The notes below the pieces were generated by a model. That model was given only the letters and a program-made list of their open reading frames with translations, was not told where the DNA came from and ran no database searches. Shown in pieces: positions 53,854 to 62,221 of a DNA stretch of 64,000 nt (position 1 is its first letter; each line of letters begins with the position of its first letter). The position numbers and the translations under genes were made by a program. The stretch is from an uncultured Ignavibacteria bacterium (GTDB taxonomy: Bacteria > Bacteroidota > Ignavibacteria > Tepidaquicellales > OLB5), in the NCBI GenBank assembly GCA_937873695.1, contig CALMYL010000008.1, positions 361,369-425,368 on the forward strand, written 5' to 3'.

Positions 53854-54312
53854 CTAAACTTCCACTAATTTCGAAAACAAATCCCTGTCATCCAGATACC
53901 GTTTGATTATATCCAGACTATCCACCTGGTTTGGCCAGTGAATCATATCTTTTGCCAGTTCATACCCCGCCCACTGGAATTCCGAATGCTCCGCAGATAT
54001 TTTTACGTTCTCATCTTCAACTATTGTCAAAAAAACGGGTGACATGCAAATCTTATCGGATATTGCCAGGTAAAATGTGTTTATCCTTGGAATGCTGTAT
54101 ATCTTCGCAGGCTTAAGTCCCGTTTCTTCTTCAAGCTCACGAATAAGTGTATCCTTTGTATGTTCGTGTGATTCAATTGTACCCGTTATCATCTGCCAAA
54201 TGCCGGGATATATCTTTGCATCATCAGCCCTTTTAAGCAAAAGGAATTTATCGCCCTGGTCAGTTTTTCTGCAAATGTGAAGCTCGATGTAATTAGTTAC
54301 TATCTGCGGCAA
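53854..54312 (-). CDS. Nudix hydrolase
   Basis: The Nudix box G-x5-E-x7-R-E-U-x-E-E-x-G-U is complete: GTIESHEHTKDTL followed by IRELEEETGL. The start is placed at TTG 54312 (152 residues, beginning PQIVTNYIELHICRK), which has AGAAAG upstream and fits family N-termini. A TTG 15 codons earlier (54357) would add a poorly conserved leader. Members hydrolyse nucleoside diphosphates linked to another group, including damaged nucleotides and dihydroneopterin triphosphate. Proximity to ribD might hint at pterin or flavin precursors, but the 330-base stretch and the 7-bp repeat between them weaken an operon argument. Cytoplasmic. Confidence 0.85.
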   Translation of the reverse strand: MPQIVTNYIELHICRKTDQGDKFLLLKRADDAKIYPGIWQMITGTIESHEHTKDTLIRELEEETGLKPAKIYSIPRINTFYLAISDKICMSPVFLTIVEDENVKISAEHSEFQWAGYELAKDMIHWPNQVDSLDIIKRYLDDRDLFSKLVEV

Positions 54313-54444
54313 TTTCTTTCTGTTAATATTTATAAAATCAAAAAAAATTTCAATCAAAAAATCAATAAAAGATTACATGAATCTCTGAAGATTTGCCCTT
54401 TCCTCTTCCCAACGGGACTCCTTCGGAGGAGTGAGGTTTAAAAC

Positions 54445-55473
54445 CTATTTTACAATTATCATCTTTTTCGTATCCGTGAAATTCTGTGTAGTGCCCTGCA
54501 AAACGTCGTTGGCAAATATTCTGTAAATATAAACTCCGCTCGCAAGACCCGCTGCATCAAAATTAATTGTGTACCTTCCCCGGTGGAAATTATAATCAGC
54601 AAGTACGGCAACTTCCTTACCTGTTATGTCATACACGGCAAGCTTCACATATGATAACTTGCCTATATCAAAAGTTATTGAAGTGTTCGGGTTAAACGGG
54701 TTCGGGTAATTCTGTCCAAGCGAAAATGTTTCAGGATAAATTCCCTGGTTGTTTGAAATTCCCGTTGTTTGCCATTGGTTGAAAAGAATCTGCAGTGAAT
54801 CGATAGGATCATGACCAGACAGCGTATTTTGAACATTGAGATCAAGCCAGTAAGGACCGCTTTGCGGATCAGTTGGTTTCGCAACTCTGATAAATGCTGA
54901 AATTGTTGATGTATTCCTCACGAAGCATCTTGTATCTGCACCTATGACTTTGGCTCCCTGCAAGGCCGCCATTAATTTTTCTGCCATTGTACCCGGTGTG
55001 TTTAGGTACCTGTTGTACATTGAATCAAGTATCTGCTGGCCGAGCAGAATATTCCCCTGTACTGTAAAAGTGGGTCCGAGATTATGATTTTTATAGTCTG
55101 AGCAATTTACACCCGTATAGCCTGCAGTTCTGACGGTGCTGCCGATAAAATCTGTAATACCGTATTGTCTAATTGCCGGGTTATTTTGCTCGTCATGTGC
55201 AACTAATGAATCAATAATTTGCTGAGGTGTTAGTCCCATATTCATTAAACCCCTTGCATAGATCTGATTTGCAGCGCGGTAATAAGCCTGCGTATGAATG
55301 ACGCCGCGGTTTGGATGCACGTCGCTTAATATAATTGAGCCGGCAACGCAAGATGCACCCGCGCTGCCAACAAGTCCTGTAACCGGATCAACTGCTGTAA
55401 TTGAAAATGTATCCTGCCCAAACGATGAATTGATAAAAGTTATAATGAGAAGTAAAGCTGCTATTTTGTTCAT
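54445..55473 (-). CDS. Secreted DUF1028 protein with T9SS sorting domain
   Basis: 342 residues; signal peptide 1-19 (ends SSFGQ). Residues ~20-225 are a DUF1028 domain, recognised from TFSITAVDPVTGLVGSAGAS and GVIHTQAYYRAANQIYARGL, and from a repeated pattern of small residues typical of this Ntn-hydrolase-like family. The mature protein begins DTFSITA; no nucleophile can be assigned with confidence. The sorting domain starts near 252 (NYPNPFNPNTSITFDIG, SGVYIYRI, MIIVK). Known DUF1028 proteins are often secreted, with unknown substrate. Monocistronic by spacing. Confidence 0.85.
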   Translation of the reverse strand: MNKIAALLLIITFINSSFGQDTFSITAVDPVTGLVGSAGASCVAGSIILSDVHPNRGVIHTQAYYRAANQIYARGLMNMGLTPQQIIDSLVAHDEQNNPAIRQYGITDFIGSTVRTAGYTGVNCSDYKNHNLGPTFTVQGNILLGQQILDSMYNRYLNTPGTMAEKLMAALQGAKVIGADTRCFVRNTSTISAFIRVAKPTDPQSGPYWLDLNVQNTLSGHDPIDSLQILFNQWQTTGISNNQGIYPETFSLGQNYPNPFNPNTSITFDIGKLSYVKLAVYDITGKEVAVLADYNFHRGRYTINFDAAGLASGVYIYRIFANDVLQGTTQNFTDTKKMIIVK

Positions 55474-55691
55474 AATTTCAGATTATTATTTCCCCAAAAT
55501 AATAAGAAATTAAGACTTTTTTAGCCCAATATTTATTGAATTTACATTAATTAACCTGTAACATTTATTTACAGTATGATTACATTAAAATCATAATATT
55601 TGTAATAGTTAAACATATTTTTGTAGCGAAAGTTAAGTTATAAAATTAAACAGCTGTTATAAATTGCTGGTAAATAAAGGAGCATTTAAAA

Positions 55692-56246
55692 ATGTCTGAT
55701 ATGAATACGTTCAACAATCCCCCGGAAGTAACAGAAACTGCACCAAATAAGAAACCAAACAAAAGGAAAAAAATTATTGTAAGCTCAATTCTGCTTATAG
55801 TGATTATTACAGGTATCGCCGGACTTGGTTTCGCAAAAGGATTTTATGATAAACACAGGCCGCATGGTCCGTTGGGTTTCTTAATGGAAATGGCAGTAAA
55901 GGATCTTGACCTGAGCGATCAGCAGAGAAATGAAGTGGCAAAAATTAAAGATGAGATACAGGCAAAGATGGATTCCAGAAAGAAAGAGGACAGGAAAGCG
56001 GAAATGGAAGAAATGATGCAGATGTTCCGCGGCGATACTTTTGATAAAACTAAAGCGCTTGAATTGATGAAGAAACGTGATGCAGAGCGTGATGAGATGA
56101 GGCAATTTATGCTTGATGAGACTGCAAAATTTCATGCGATATTGACCCCTGATCAGCGTAATAAAGCTGTTGATAAGATGAAGGAATTCCACGATAAAAA
56201 ACGTGAAATGAGGGATAAGTTCAGAAAAGAAGACGGCAAGCAGTGA
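55692..56246 (+). CDS. Membrane-anchored Spy/CpxP-like protein
   Basis: 184 residues. One TM helix (about 27-47, IIVSSILLIVIITGIAGLGF) follows a Lys-rich cytoplasmic start. The rest is a highly charged alpha-helical domain with two copies of the LTxxQ-type motif of the Spy/CpxP family (LDLSDQQRNEV near 74 and ILTPDQRNKAV near 150), separated by a Met/Lys/Glu-rich helix. Spy and CpxP are envelope chaperones that also restrain a CpxA-type kinase. A response regulator and a histidine kinase follow immediately, which fits a CpxP-CpxR-CpxA arrangement (inference). ATG start with AGGAG about 10 bases upstream. Confidence 0.8.
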   Translation: MSDMNTFNNPPEVTETAPNKKPNKRKKIIVSSILLIVIITGIAGLGFAKGFYDKHRPHGPLGFLMEMAVKDLDLSDQQRNEVAKIKDEIQAKMDSRKKEDRKAEMEEMMQMFRGDTFDKTKALELMKKRDAERDEMRQFMLDETAKFHAILTPDQRNKAVDKMKEFHDKKREMRDKFRKEDGKQ

Positions 56247-56309
56247 TCATTGATAAGTGAAACATTTTATGTGTAGTAACTGTATTTATTGATATGTATT
56301 TTTATAGTT

Positions 56310-56333
56310 AAAGGGGGGAGCGAATCCCCCTTT
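56310..56333 (+). terminator. Hairpin between the CpxP-like and response-regulator genes
   Basis: AAAGGGGG and CCCCCTTT pair around a short loop, followed by TGTTTG. It is a possible partial terminator or mRNA-stability element between the genes at 55692 and 56377. Confidence 0.55.
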
Positions 56334-56376
56334 GTTTGAAGAAAAAGTGAATAATAGAAAGAGCAGCTAATATATA

Positions 56377-57081
56377 ATGTCAAAATCAATACTGATAATA
56401 GATGATGATGCGAAGTTAAATGAGCTTCTGCAGGAATATTTGGGTAAAAATAATTTTGTGACAACTGCAGTTGAAAATCCAAAGGATGGCCTTGTAAAGC
56501 TTAAGAATAATCATTACGACCTCATCATCCTTGATGTGATGCTGCCTGAAATGGACGGATTTGAAACTGTTAAGCATATAAGGAAAGACCACGAGACTCC
56601 AGTTGTAATGCTTACCGCAAGGGGAGAAGTGACTGATAAAGTTGTGGGACTTGAACTTGGCGCTGATGATTACCTGCCTAAACCGTTTGAGCCGCGTGAG
56701 CTGCTTGCAAGAATTCAATCTGTACTCCGCAGAAGCGAGCTTAAACTGAAAAAGAATGAGAACATTTTGCTTAAAGATCTGGTAGTTGACCCCAACAAAC
56801 GTACAGCATCTTTCCATAATAAAGATATGGAACTTACTTCAACTGAATACGAACTACTTCTGTTGTTTGTTAAAAATAACGGCAAGGTTCTCTCACGTGA
56901 TGAGATAATGCAGAATACCCGCGGAATATCCTGGATGTCTTTTGACCGTTCAGTTGATGTTATGGTATCCCGCTTAAGAAATAAATTCAAGTCACTTGGC
57001 AGCAAAAAAGATAAGGAACAGGTCATAAAAACAGTGCACAGCATTGGCTATATGTTCTTTCTGGAAGAGGCAGCAAAGTGA
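56377..57081 (+). CDS. OmpR/CpxR-family response regulator
   Basis: 234 residues. Receiver domain (1-~120): ILIIDDD, phospho-acceptor Asp53 in LIILDVMLPEMDGFE, the T in VVMLTARGE and the Lys in DDYLPKPFEPREL. The winged-helix DNA-binding domain (~135-232) has LTSTEYELLLLFVKNNGKVL, the recognition region RSVDVMVSRLRNKFKSLG and IKTVHSIGYMFF. It would act as a transcription factor phosphorylated by the histidine kinase encoded 16 bases downstream. Target genes likely include the CpxP-like gene upstream, by analogy with Cpx systems. Confidence 0.9.
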   Translation: MSKSILIIDDDAKLNELLQEYLGKNNFVTTAVENPKDGLVKLKNNHYDLIILDVMLPEMDGFETVKHIRKDHETPVVMLTARGEVTDKVVGLELGADDYLPKPFEPRELLARIQSVLRRSELKLKKNENILLKDLVVDPNKRTASFHNKDMELTSTEYELLLLFVKNNGKVLSRDEIMQNTRGISWMSFDRSVDVMVSRLRNKFKSLGSKKDKEQVIKTVHSIGYMFFLEEAAK

Positions 57082-57097
57082 GATTAGGAGCATTTAG

Positions 57098-58390
57098 TTG
57101 AAACTGAAAATACCAAATCTATCCATATTTATCAAACTGATACTGATAGTATTCATTTTTGGTATTATGCTCAATGTAATAGTGCTGTTTGTCTTCGAAG
57201 CTACCTCGGATAAAAAACCGCGCAAGTTCCTTCGCGATTTCTCACGGCGAATGGAGCGAAGCCTTATATATGAAATTGGAGTTCCGCCCGATACCCTGAA
57301 AGCCAAACAGATCTGCGATGATCTTGAAATTGAAATGAGGTATGAAGGCAGCCGGGGAGATCTGTGGTCAACCGCGGAAGATATGCCCCATCTGACTGAT
57401 ATACTTTCAGACACTGAAACCCGCAAAAGATTTGAAGAAGATGAGTCCTTTATAGTTTCATACAAGGGCAATCCTTATTCCATTATCAGGTTTCCTCAGG
57501 GAGTATTTATCATAAAGCCGTTTGATCCGCGGATGTTTAAGCCCGAAAGGGCTATTATTATGCTGATACTTTTTATCAGTATGATAATTGTAGTATTGTA
57601 TTTCCTTTTAAGGAGCCTTTTCAGTCCGCTGAAAGAACTTTCGGCTGCTGTTGAAAATATAGGTGAAGGTAATTATGATGTCAAACTCCCTAAAGGAAGG
57701 AAAGATGAACTTGGTGAACTTGCCGATTCAATTGGGGAAATGTCAGATAAGATCAACAGTTCAATTAAATCCAAAGAACAATTGTTAATAGATGTTTCGC
57801 ATGAATTACGCTCTCCGCTTACGCGCATTAAGCTTGGACTTGAAGTTGGCTCTTCAAAAGAAAAAATTGAAGAAGATGTGCTTGAAATGGAACGTATGAT
57901 AACCGGGCTGCTGGAAAACTACAGGGCCGATGCGGGTTTTAATCATATTAAAGCTCAGAAAGCAGATGCGGCTGAGCTGCTTGAGGAGACCGTCCTTGAG
58001 TATGATGATCAATCAAGGCTTAACTTTATTAAGCCTTCTCAAGAGATCTTCGCCAATATTGATATGGATAAGTTACAGGTTGTCTTTCGAAATCTCATAG
58101 ATAATGCGCTCAAATATTCAGAAGGCAAAATTGAAATTTCGATATCCGAACATAAAGGCAGCGTGGTGATAAGTTTTAAGGATTCCGGTACCGGTATATC
58201 TCCGGAAGACCTGAAGAATATTTTTGAGCCTTTCTACAGAGCTGATAGGTCACGCTCCAGAAATACCGGCGGTTTTGGGCTGGGACTTTCAATCTGCAAA
58301 AAAATTATTGATGCCCACAAAGGCGAACTTATTATCACCAGCAAAATAAACGAAGGTACCGATGTACTGATAAAACTTAAATCCATGTGA
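57098..58390 (+). CDS. Sensor histidine kinase, CpxA-like
   Basis: 430 residues, starting at TTG with TAGGAG 7 bases upstream. TM1 at about 9-30 and TM2 at about 152-173 enclose a ~120-residue extracytoplasmic sensor domain. A HAMP domain follows (SPLKELSAAVENIGEGNYDV). The HisKA region has LIDVSHELRSPLTRIKLGLE with phospho-accepting His235. The ATPase domain has NLIDNALKYS (N box), DSGTGISPEDL (G1) and FGLGLSICKKI (G2). It is an inner-membrane kinase paired with the response regulator directly upstream. The extracytoplasmic domain has no recognisable ligand-binding motif. Confidence 0.9.
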   Translation: MKLKIPNLSIFIKLILIVFIFGIMLNVIVLFVFEATSDKKPRKFLRDFSRRMERSLIYEIGVPPDTLKAKQICDDLEIEMRYEGSRGDLWSTAEDMPHLTDILSDTETRKRFEEDESFIVSYKGNPYSIIRFPQGVFIIKPFDPRMFKPERAIIMLILFISMIIVVLYFLLRSLFSPLKELSAAVENIGEGNYDVKLPKGRKDELGELADSIGEMSDKINSSIKSKEQLLIDVSHELRSPLTRIKLGLEVGSSKEKIEEDVLEMERMITGLLENYRADAGFNHIKAQKADAAELLEETVLEYDDQSRLNFIKPSQEIFANIDMDKLQVVFRNLIDNALKYSEGKIEISISEHKGSVVISFKDSGTGISPEDLKNIFEPFYRADRSRSRNTGGFGLGLSICKKIIDAHKGELIITSKINEGTDVLIKLKSM

Positions 58391-58755
58391 TCATTTTTCA
58401 AAAGATACTGAATCAATAATCACTAATTCATTAGAAATTGAATCAAATATTATTCCGGCCTTTGAAAATTTCCGTACGACTGCATTTGCAGTCAGTGAAA
58501 TTATTTGAGCAGATACAACACCATGAAAATTTGTTTGAGTCACGCTTGAAGCGTGACGAGCCGAAGGACTTAAACTGCATAGGCAGAGGAAGTTTATTTT
58601 CCTGTGAAGCGAAAATAATTTCAGGAAATTTTCAACAGCCTTGATTTTTTTGGTACTTTTTGTATCAAGACAAAAAGTACATAAACATTTTTTAAAAGTC
58701 TGGAAATTACACTAAGAAACCTTAAATGTTATACATTCTGGCCTAGATTATAATA
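58391..58755. repeat. Non-coding region with three palindromes
   Basis: GACTGCA-TT-TGCAGTC (58478-58493), GTCACGC-TTGAA-GCGTGAC (58539-58557) and GTACTTTTTGT-ATCAAG-ACAAAAAGTAC (58653-58680). No ORF here has protein-like composition. Confidence 0.7.
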
Positions 58756-58786
58756 AAAAAGAGCGTCCAACCGGAACGCTCTTTTT
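58756..58786. terminator. Bidirectional intrinsic terminator
   Basis: AAAAAGAGCGT pairs with ACGCTCTTTTT around a 9-base loop, flanked by A- and T-runs. It lies between the plus-strand histidine kinase and the minus-strand gene at 58838. Confidence 0.8.
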
Positions 58787-58837
58787 AATTGAGTAGTGTA
58801 ACTATTAATTAACTAAGCACAGTTAAAAATCTGATTG

Positions 58838-59311
58838 TCAAATCTCTTTCTTAAGTAGATTCAATGCCTTATTGAATGATTCAACACTGTCAATTGTAAT
58901 TTCGCTGTAATTGTTTTCCCAGAAAACCCTGCCATGTGTACCGTGAAACTGGTTCAGCAGTATTGTAGAGCGGTTCTTGAAAGATGTAAGTATCCTTGGT
59001 ATATATTTGCGCGGATTTTCAAGCGCTTGTGAATTATCTATCATTATTATGCCGCTGAAAGAATCAGGGCATACTGAATAATCTCCAAGTATGCACACAG
59101 GGAATTTTGAAGGGAGCTCTTTCCACGATTTAACCACTATTTTGCCTTCCAGCTTTTCACGGAATTCGCCGTTTTCAATTATACCAAAGTAGTGTTTATC
59201 CTGCTTAGGTTTAAAAGAAACATAGCAAATGGTATATTTGCTGAATCCCACCGGCGAGAGTCCGCTTAAAAATTTGTAAATAAATATGTTTTTCTGGACC
59301 TGCTGAAGCAC
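58838..59311 (-). CDS. Conserved-looking hypothetical protein
   Basis: 157 residues without signal peptide or TM helix. The reading frame has protein-like composition, with features such as YKFLSGLSPVGFSKYTICYV, KHYFGIIENGEFREKLEGKI, PRKYIPRILTSFKNRSTILL and QFHGTHGRVFWENNYSEITI. The pattern of alternating beta strands and helices suggests a small globular alpha/beta protein, with a His-rich, Trp-containing segment near 118-130. Not recognised. It is followed on its own strand by the terminator at 58756-58786, which supports it being a real transcription unit. Confidence 0.6.
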   Translation of the reverse strand: MLQQVQKNIFIYKFLSGLSPVGFSKYTICYVSFKPKQDKHYFGIIENGEFREKLEGKIVVKSWKELPSKFPVCILGDYSVCPDSFSGIIMIDNSQALENPRKYIPRILTSFKNRSTILLNQFHGTHGRVFWENNYSEITIDSVESFNKALNLLKKEI

Positions 59312-59852
59312 TTTTCTCTTAATTGGTTATTTTCACAAATATAAATTTTAGTTACGATATAACCCTAACGCAAATAGGGTATATTGTTAGGGCTCGTTTT
59401 TGCGGTTTTTGTAAATTTTTTAACTCTTTTGGGTTATTTCCAACCGCAAAAAAATAAATTGGACAAATACTCAAAGAAATCGAAAAAATAATCAGCAATT
59501 TCACTCCGGCCATATAGAGCAAAGCGAAAGAATGAGTTACACAAATTTTCATAATAGAATCTTATATGAATACTTGCCAGAAATTGAAGAACTATTGTTT
59601 AACATTTTGCAAAGCCATTTAGATTCGTTTCAATTGTAACTCCATTGGGTTGTTCGGTAACTAAGCCTTTGCCTTTGTCCGTGTCAAACAGTTGTATCGG
59701 TCAAATCCGTGTTCTGTTTCCGGAACTTTTAATTAAATTTTATCTTTCTCATTAAACTCATATCTTTGCTGATTCTAATAATATCACAAAACTAACCGGC
59801 ATAACTGGTCTTGCCTGACTGGTTTTTCAGTTGGCCAACAATCATAGTAATA
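59312..59852. other. Non-coding region upstream of the peptide-binding lipoprotein gene
   Basis: About 540 A/T-rich bases. TATCTTTG at 59761-59768 matches a -7 box about 85 bases before the ATG, but the -33 position reads TTT instead of TTG. A CCCTAAC/GTTAGGG pair at about 59363-59392 could form a weak stem. No convincing gene. Confidence 0.5.
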
Positions 59853-61532
59853 ATGAAAACCAATATCACTCACGTTATCACGATCATATTCTTTACTATA
59901 CTCTTCTCATCATGTTCAAAAAAGGAATCCTCATCCAATATCTTTCGTTATAATGAATCACAGGGCATAGAGAACCTTGACCCTATCATGTGCAGCAATT
60001 ACCCGACGGGTTGGCCATTGCAGCAGATAACTGAAGGACTGCTGGAATATACACAGGCAATGAACCTGGAAGATAATCTCGCATCCTCGCACAGCATATC
60101 TGAGGACGGCCTGACTTATACTTTCATAATTCGAAAAGGGGTTTACTTCCATGATAATCCGTGCTTCCCGGATGGCAAGGGCAGGGAAGTGAAGGCAAGT
60201 GACTTCAAGTTCTGCTTTGAGCGGGTTTGTGACCCTTCAACCAAAACACGCGGCGCATGGCTTTTCCGTGATAAGGTCAAAGGCGCTATAGAGTATATCA
60301 CTTCAATAAAAGAAAAGTATAATAATGTAAAGGAAATTACAGGCATTCAGGCGCCAAATGATACTACACTTATTATCACACTCACAAAACCTTTCGCGCC
60401 GTTTTTAAGCATTCTCACAATGCCGTACGCATTTGTTTATCCAAAAGAAGCCGTGGAGTATTACAAAGATAATTTCGGATACAATCCCGTTGGTACCGGT
60501 CCATTTAAATTTGTGAAGTGGGAAGTTGACCGTGAGCTTGAAATGGCGAAGAATCCGAACTATTGGAACCTGAACAAAGCGGGCAAGCCCGCAGTATATC
60601 TTGATGGAATTAAAGTAAATTTCATCAAATCCAGCGAAACCGCATTCCTGGATTTCCAGCAGGGAAAGTTTGATTACTACGAACCTTCGCCCGAAGTTCT
60701 AAGCCAGATAACAGATGAGAACGGTAAACTAAAACCTGAGTATGACTTTGAGCTTGTTAAACAGCCATGGCTTAATACAGTTTACCTTGGCGTTCAGCTT
60801 GATAAGAACGTTCCCGGCGGGAAGAATAATGTGCTTACAGATAACCGCAAGTTAAGACAGGCAATAAATTACGCTATAGATAGAGTGAAGATCATTAATT
60901 ATGTTCTTAAGTTTCGCGGAACGCCGGCAGTTAACGGACCCATACCGCCCGGTATGCCGGGCTTTAACAAAGATCTGAAGGGCTATAGCTATGATGTTGC
61001 CAAAGCCAAACAGCTCCTTAACGAAGCGGGCTACCCCGATGGCAAAGGATTATCCGTAAAGCTTGTAGTATCAAATGATGATACTCAAAAGCTAATTGGT
61101 GAATCAGTTCAGGCACAGCTGAAAGATATTGGCATTGATGCCCAGCTTGATTTTATGCAGGCATCTACAATGCGCTCATCACAAGTAGGTGGAGAGCTTC
61201 CCTTCTGGCGCGGCAACTGGGGCGCTGATTACTTTGACCCCGAAAACTTTATGGCGCTTTTTTACAGCAAAAATCACTCACCTATGGGACCCAACTATAC
61301 TCATTACCAAAATGCCGCCGCTGATTCTTTATACGAGCTTGCCATGAAGCTAACCGATTTTGAAGTGCGAAAAAAATTATACAATGAAATGGAACAGATA
61401 GTCCTTGAGGATTCTCCAATGATTATTCTGTATTACAACCAGATAGTTTATCTGAAGAATAAGAAAGTAAGCGGTATGTATATTGATGGATTGAATACGA
61501 TGATACTAAAAAATGCTAAAATCACTGAGTGA
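59853..61532 (+). CDS. Oligopeptide-type ABC transporter substrate-binding lipoprotein (SBP_bac_5)
   Basis: Start placed at ATG 59853 (559 residues): MKTNITHVITIIFFTILFSS precedes the lipobox Cys21. An earlier ATG (59811) would precede the signal peptide with 14 residues and is unlikely. Family features in order: NLDPIMCSNYPTGWPLQQIT, LTYTFIIRKGVYFHDNPCF, KASDFKFCFERVCDP, VGTGPFKFVKWEVDRELEMA, NRKLRQAINYAIDRVKI and AKQLLNEAGYPDGKGL. The two-lobed protein binds peptides (or, in some relatives, nickel or sugars) outside the inner membrane. No permease or ATPase gene lies next to it, so the transporter partner is elsewhere, or it is an orphan binding protein. Confidence 0.86.
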   Translation: MKTNITHVITIIFFTILFSSCSKKESSSNIFRYNESQGIENLDPIMCSNYPTGWPLQQITEGLLEYTQAMNLEDNLASSHSISEDGLTYTFIIRKGVYFHDNPCFPDGKGREVKASDFKFCFERVCDPSTKTRGAWLFRDKVKGAIEYITSIKEKYNNVKEITGIQAPNDTTLIITLTKPFAPFLSILTMPYAFVYPKEAVEYYKDNFGYNPVGTGPFKFVKWEVDRELEMAKNPNYWNLNKAGKPAVYLDGIKVNFIKSSETAFLDFQQGKFDYYEPSPEVLSQITDENGKLKPEYDFELVKQPWLNTVYLGVQLDKNVPGGKNNVLTDNRKLRQAINYAIDRVKIINYVLKFRGTPAVNGPIPPGMPGFNKDLKGYSYDVAKAKQLLNEAGYPDGKGLSVKLVVSNDDTQKLIGESVQAQLKDIGIDAQLDFMQASTMRSSQVGGELPFWRGNWGADYFDPENFMALFYSKNHSPMGPNYTHYQNAAADSLYELAMKLTDFEVRKKLYNEMEQIVLEDSPMIILYYNQIVYLKNKKVSGMYIDGLNTMILKNAKITE

Positions 61533-61563
61533 AGCAATCATATATTACGAAACTTGCTTGTAG

Positions 61564-61600
61564 GCGTCACGGCTTAGTTTACTCCTTTGGAGCCTGACGC
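61564..61600. repeat. Imperfect palindrome after the peptide-binding gene
   Basis: GCGTCA-c-GGCT pairs with AGCCTGACGC around a 16-base loop, 32 bases after the stop at 61532. It is either a REP-like repeat or a terminator; no T-run follows. Confidence 0.55.
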
Positions 61601-61844
61601 TTTAAGACTGTTCATACGTTTAATTAAAATGGTGTGAAGTAATAATGACTTCATTTTCTATAATTAAAACTTTCAATCCATCATGCCAAACTGCGATCAT
61701 TTTAACTCAACCGAAATCAAAAAAGCAAAAGCTTACGTATGCGATGAGTGTACTTGTCTTAACACACGTTAGTGGAGGAAGATCAAAACCGGTGATAGCT
61801 GGGTGCACCTGCGTACATGCCAGACCTGCGGCGGCACACACTGT

Positions 61845-61887
61845 TGAGAGCAGGTCTTGACCTGATTGAAATCTGCTTCCGGCAGAC
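61845..61887. repeat. Two-hairpin insertion in the zf-UBP pseudogene
   Basis: CAGGTC-TT-GACCTG and TCTGC-TTCCG-GCAGA, separated by ATTGAAA. It interrupts the gene between a TGT and a TGC codon, possibly with TG repeated at both ends. Confidence 0.7.
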
Positions 61888-61971
61888 TGCAATAACTCAC
61901 CCAATAAACACGCAACCAAACATTACCACAGCACTAAAAATTCAGTAGTGATATCAGCCGAACCCGGCGAA

Positions 61972-62168
61972 GCATGGGCGTGGCATGCCTTACTCTGCGG
62001 AGCAGAGGAAGGTGCTGCAGTGACGAAGTATTCATCAGATATTGAGCTATGCATGGCGTGGTATGCCTTACTCTGCGGAGCAGAGGAAGGTGCTGCAGTG
62101 ACGAAGTATTCATCAGATATTGAGCTATGCATGGCGTGGCATGCCTTACTCTGCGGAGCAGAGGAAGG
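61972..62168. repeat. 78-bp tandem array with an internal hairpin in the zf-UBP pseudogene
   Basis: Three copies spaced exactly 78 bases apart. Each has GCATGG(G)CGTGG, a 29-base segment with a hairpin (CCTTACTCTGC and GCAGAGGAAGG around GGA; hairpins at 61988, 62066 and 62144), a 33-base C-terminal coding tail ending TGA, and GCTAT. The third copy joins a diverged tail that ends the pseudogene. Confidence 0.85.
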
Positions 62169-62221
62169 TGTTACGATGATGAAGTGTTTATGAAGTATTG
62201 ATAAAGTCCGGAAGTACACAT

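Larger units (their letters stand above)
61683..62201 (+). pseudogene. Decayed UBP-type zinc-finger (zf-UBP) protein gene
   Basis: Three pieces read as one zf-UBP protein. ATG 61683 begins MPNCDHFNSTEIKKAKAYVC followed by DEC. After an in-frame stop, KTGDSWVHLRTCQTCGGT continues from 61785, followed by HC. Then, one base out of frame, NSPNKHATKHYHSTK (61894 on) leads to VVISAEPGEAWAW. The expected tail C-Y-x-D-E-V-F reappears at 62169-62201 as CYDDEVFMKY and a stop. The zinc-ligand Cys and His of the domain are all visible. It is interrupted by about 30 bases with a stop codon (61752-61781), about 43 bases forming two hairpins (61845-61887), and a 185-base tandem array (61984-62168). The intact ancestor would have had about 85 codons. 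zf-UBP domains bind ubiquitin C-termini in eukaryotes; bacterial forms have unknown roles. The call rests on remembered family sequence. Confidence 0.8.

Noticed and set aside
58438-58644. Open frame of 68 codons
   Set aside because: Runs through two intergenic palindromes and has no ribosome-binding site or protein-like pattern.
59352-59552. Minus-strand open frame of 66 codons with a hydrophobic stretch
   Set aside because: A/T-rich region, no ribosome-binding site, no recognisable pattern; it may be chance.
61645-61860. Open frame of 71 codons on the plus strand
   Set aside because: Out of frame with the recognisable zf-UBP pieces over the same DNA, and of unlikely composition.
61972-62168. 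Possible CRISPR array
   Set aside because: Only three 78-bp repeats, directly abutting without unique spacers, and no cas genes.
61948-62193. Open frame of 81 codons across the tandem array, encoding repeated CGAEEG blocks
   Set aside because: It reads the hairpin and shifted gene tails; its first residues (ISAEPGEAWAW) are the end of the zf-UBP domain. It is better explained as a pseudogene plus repeat array.
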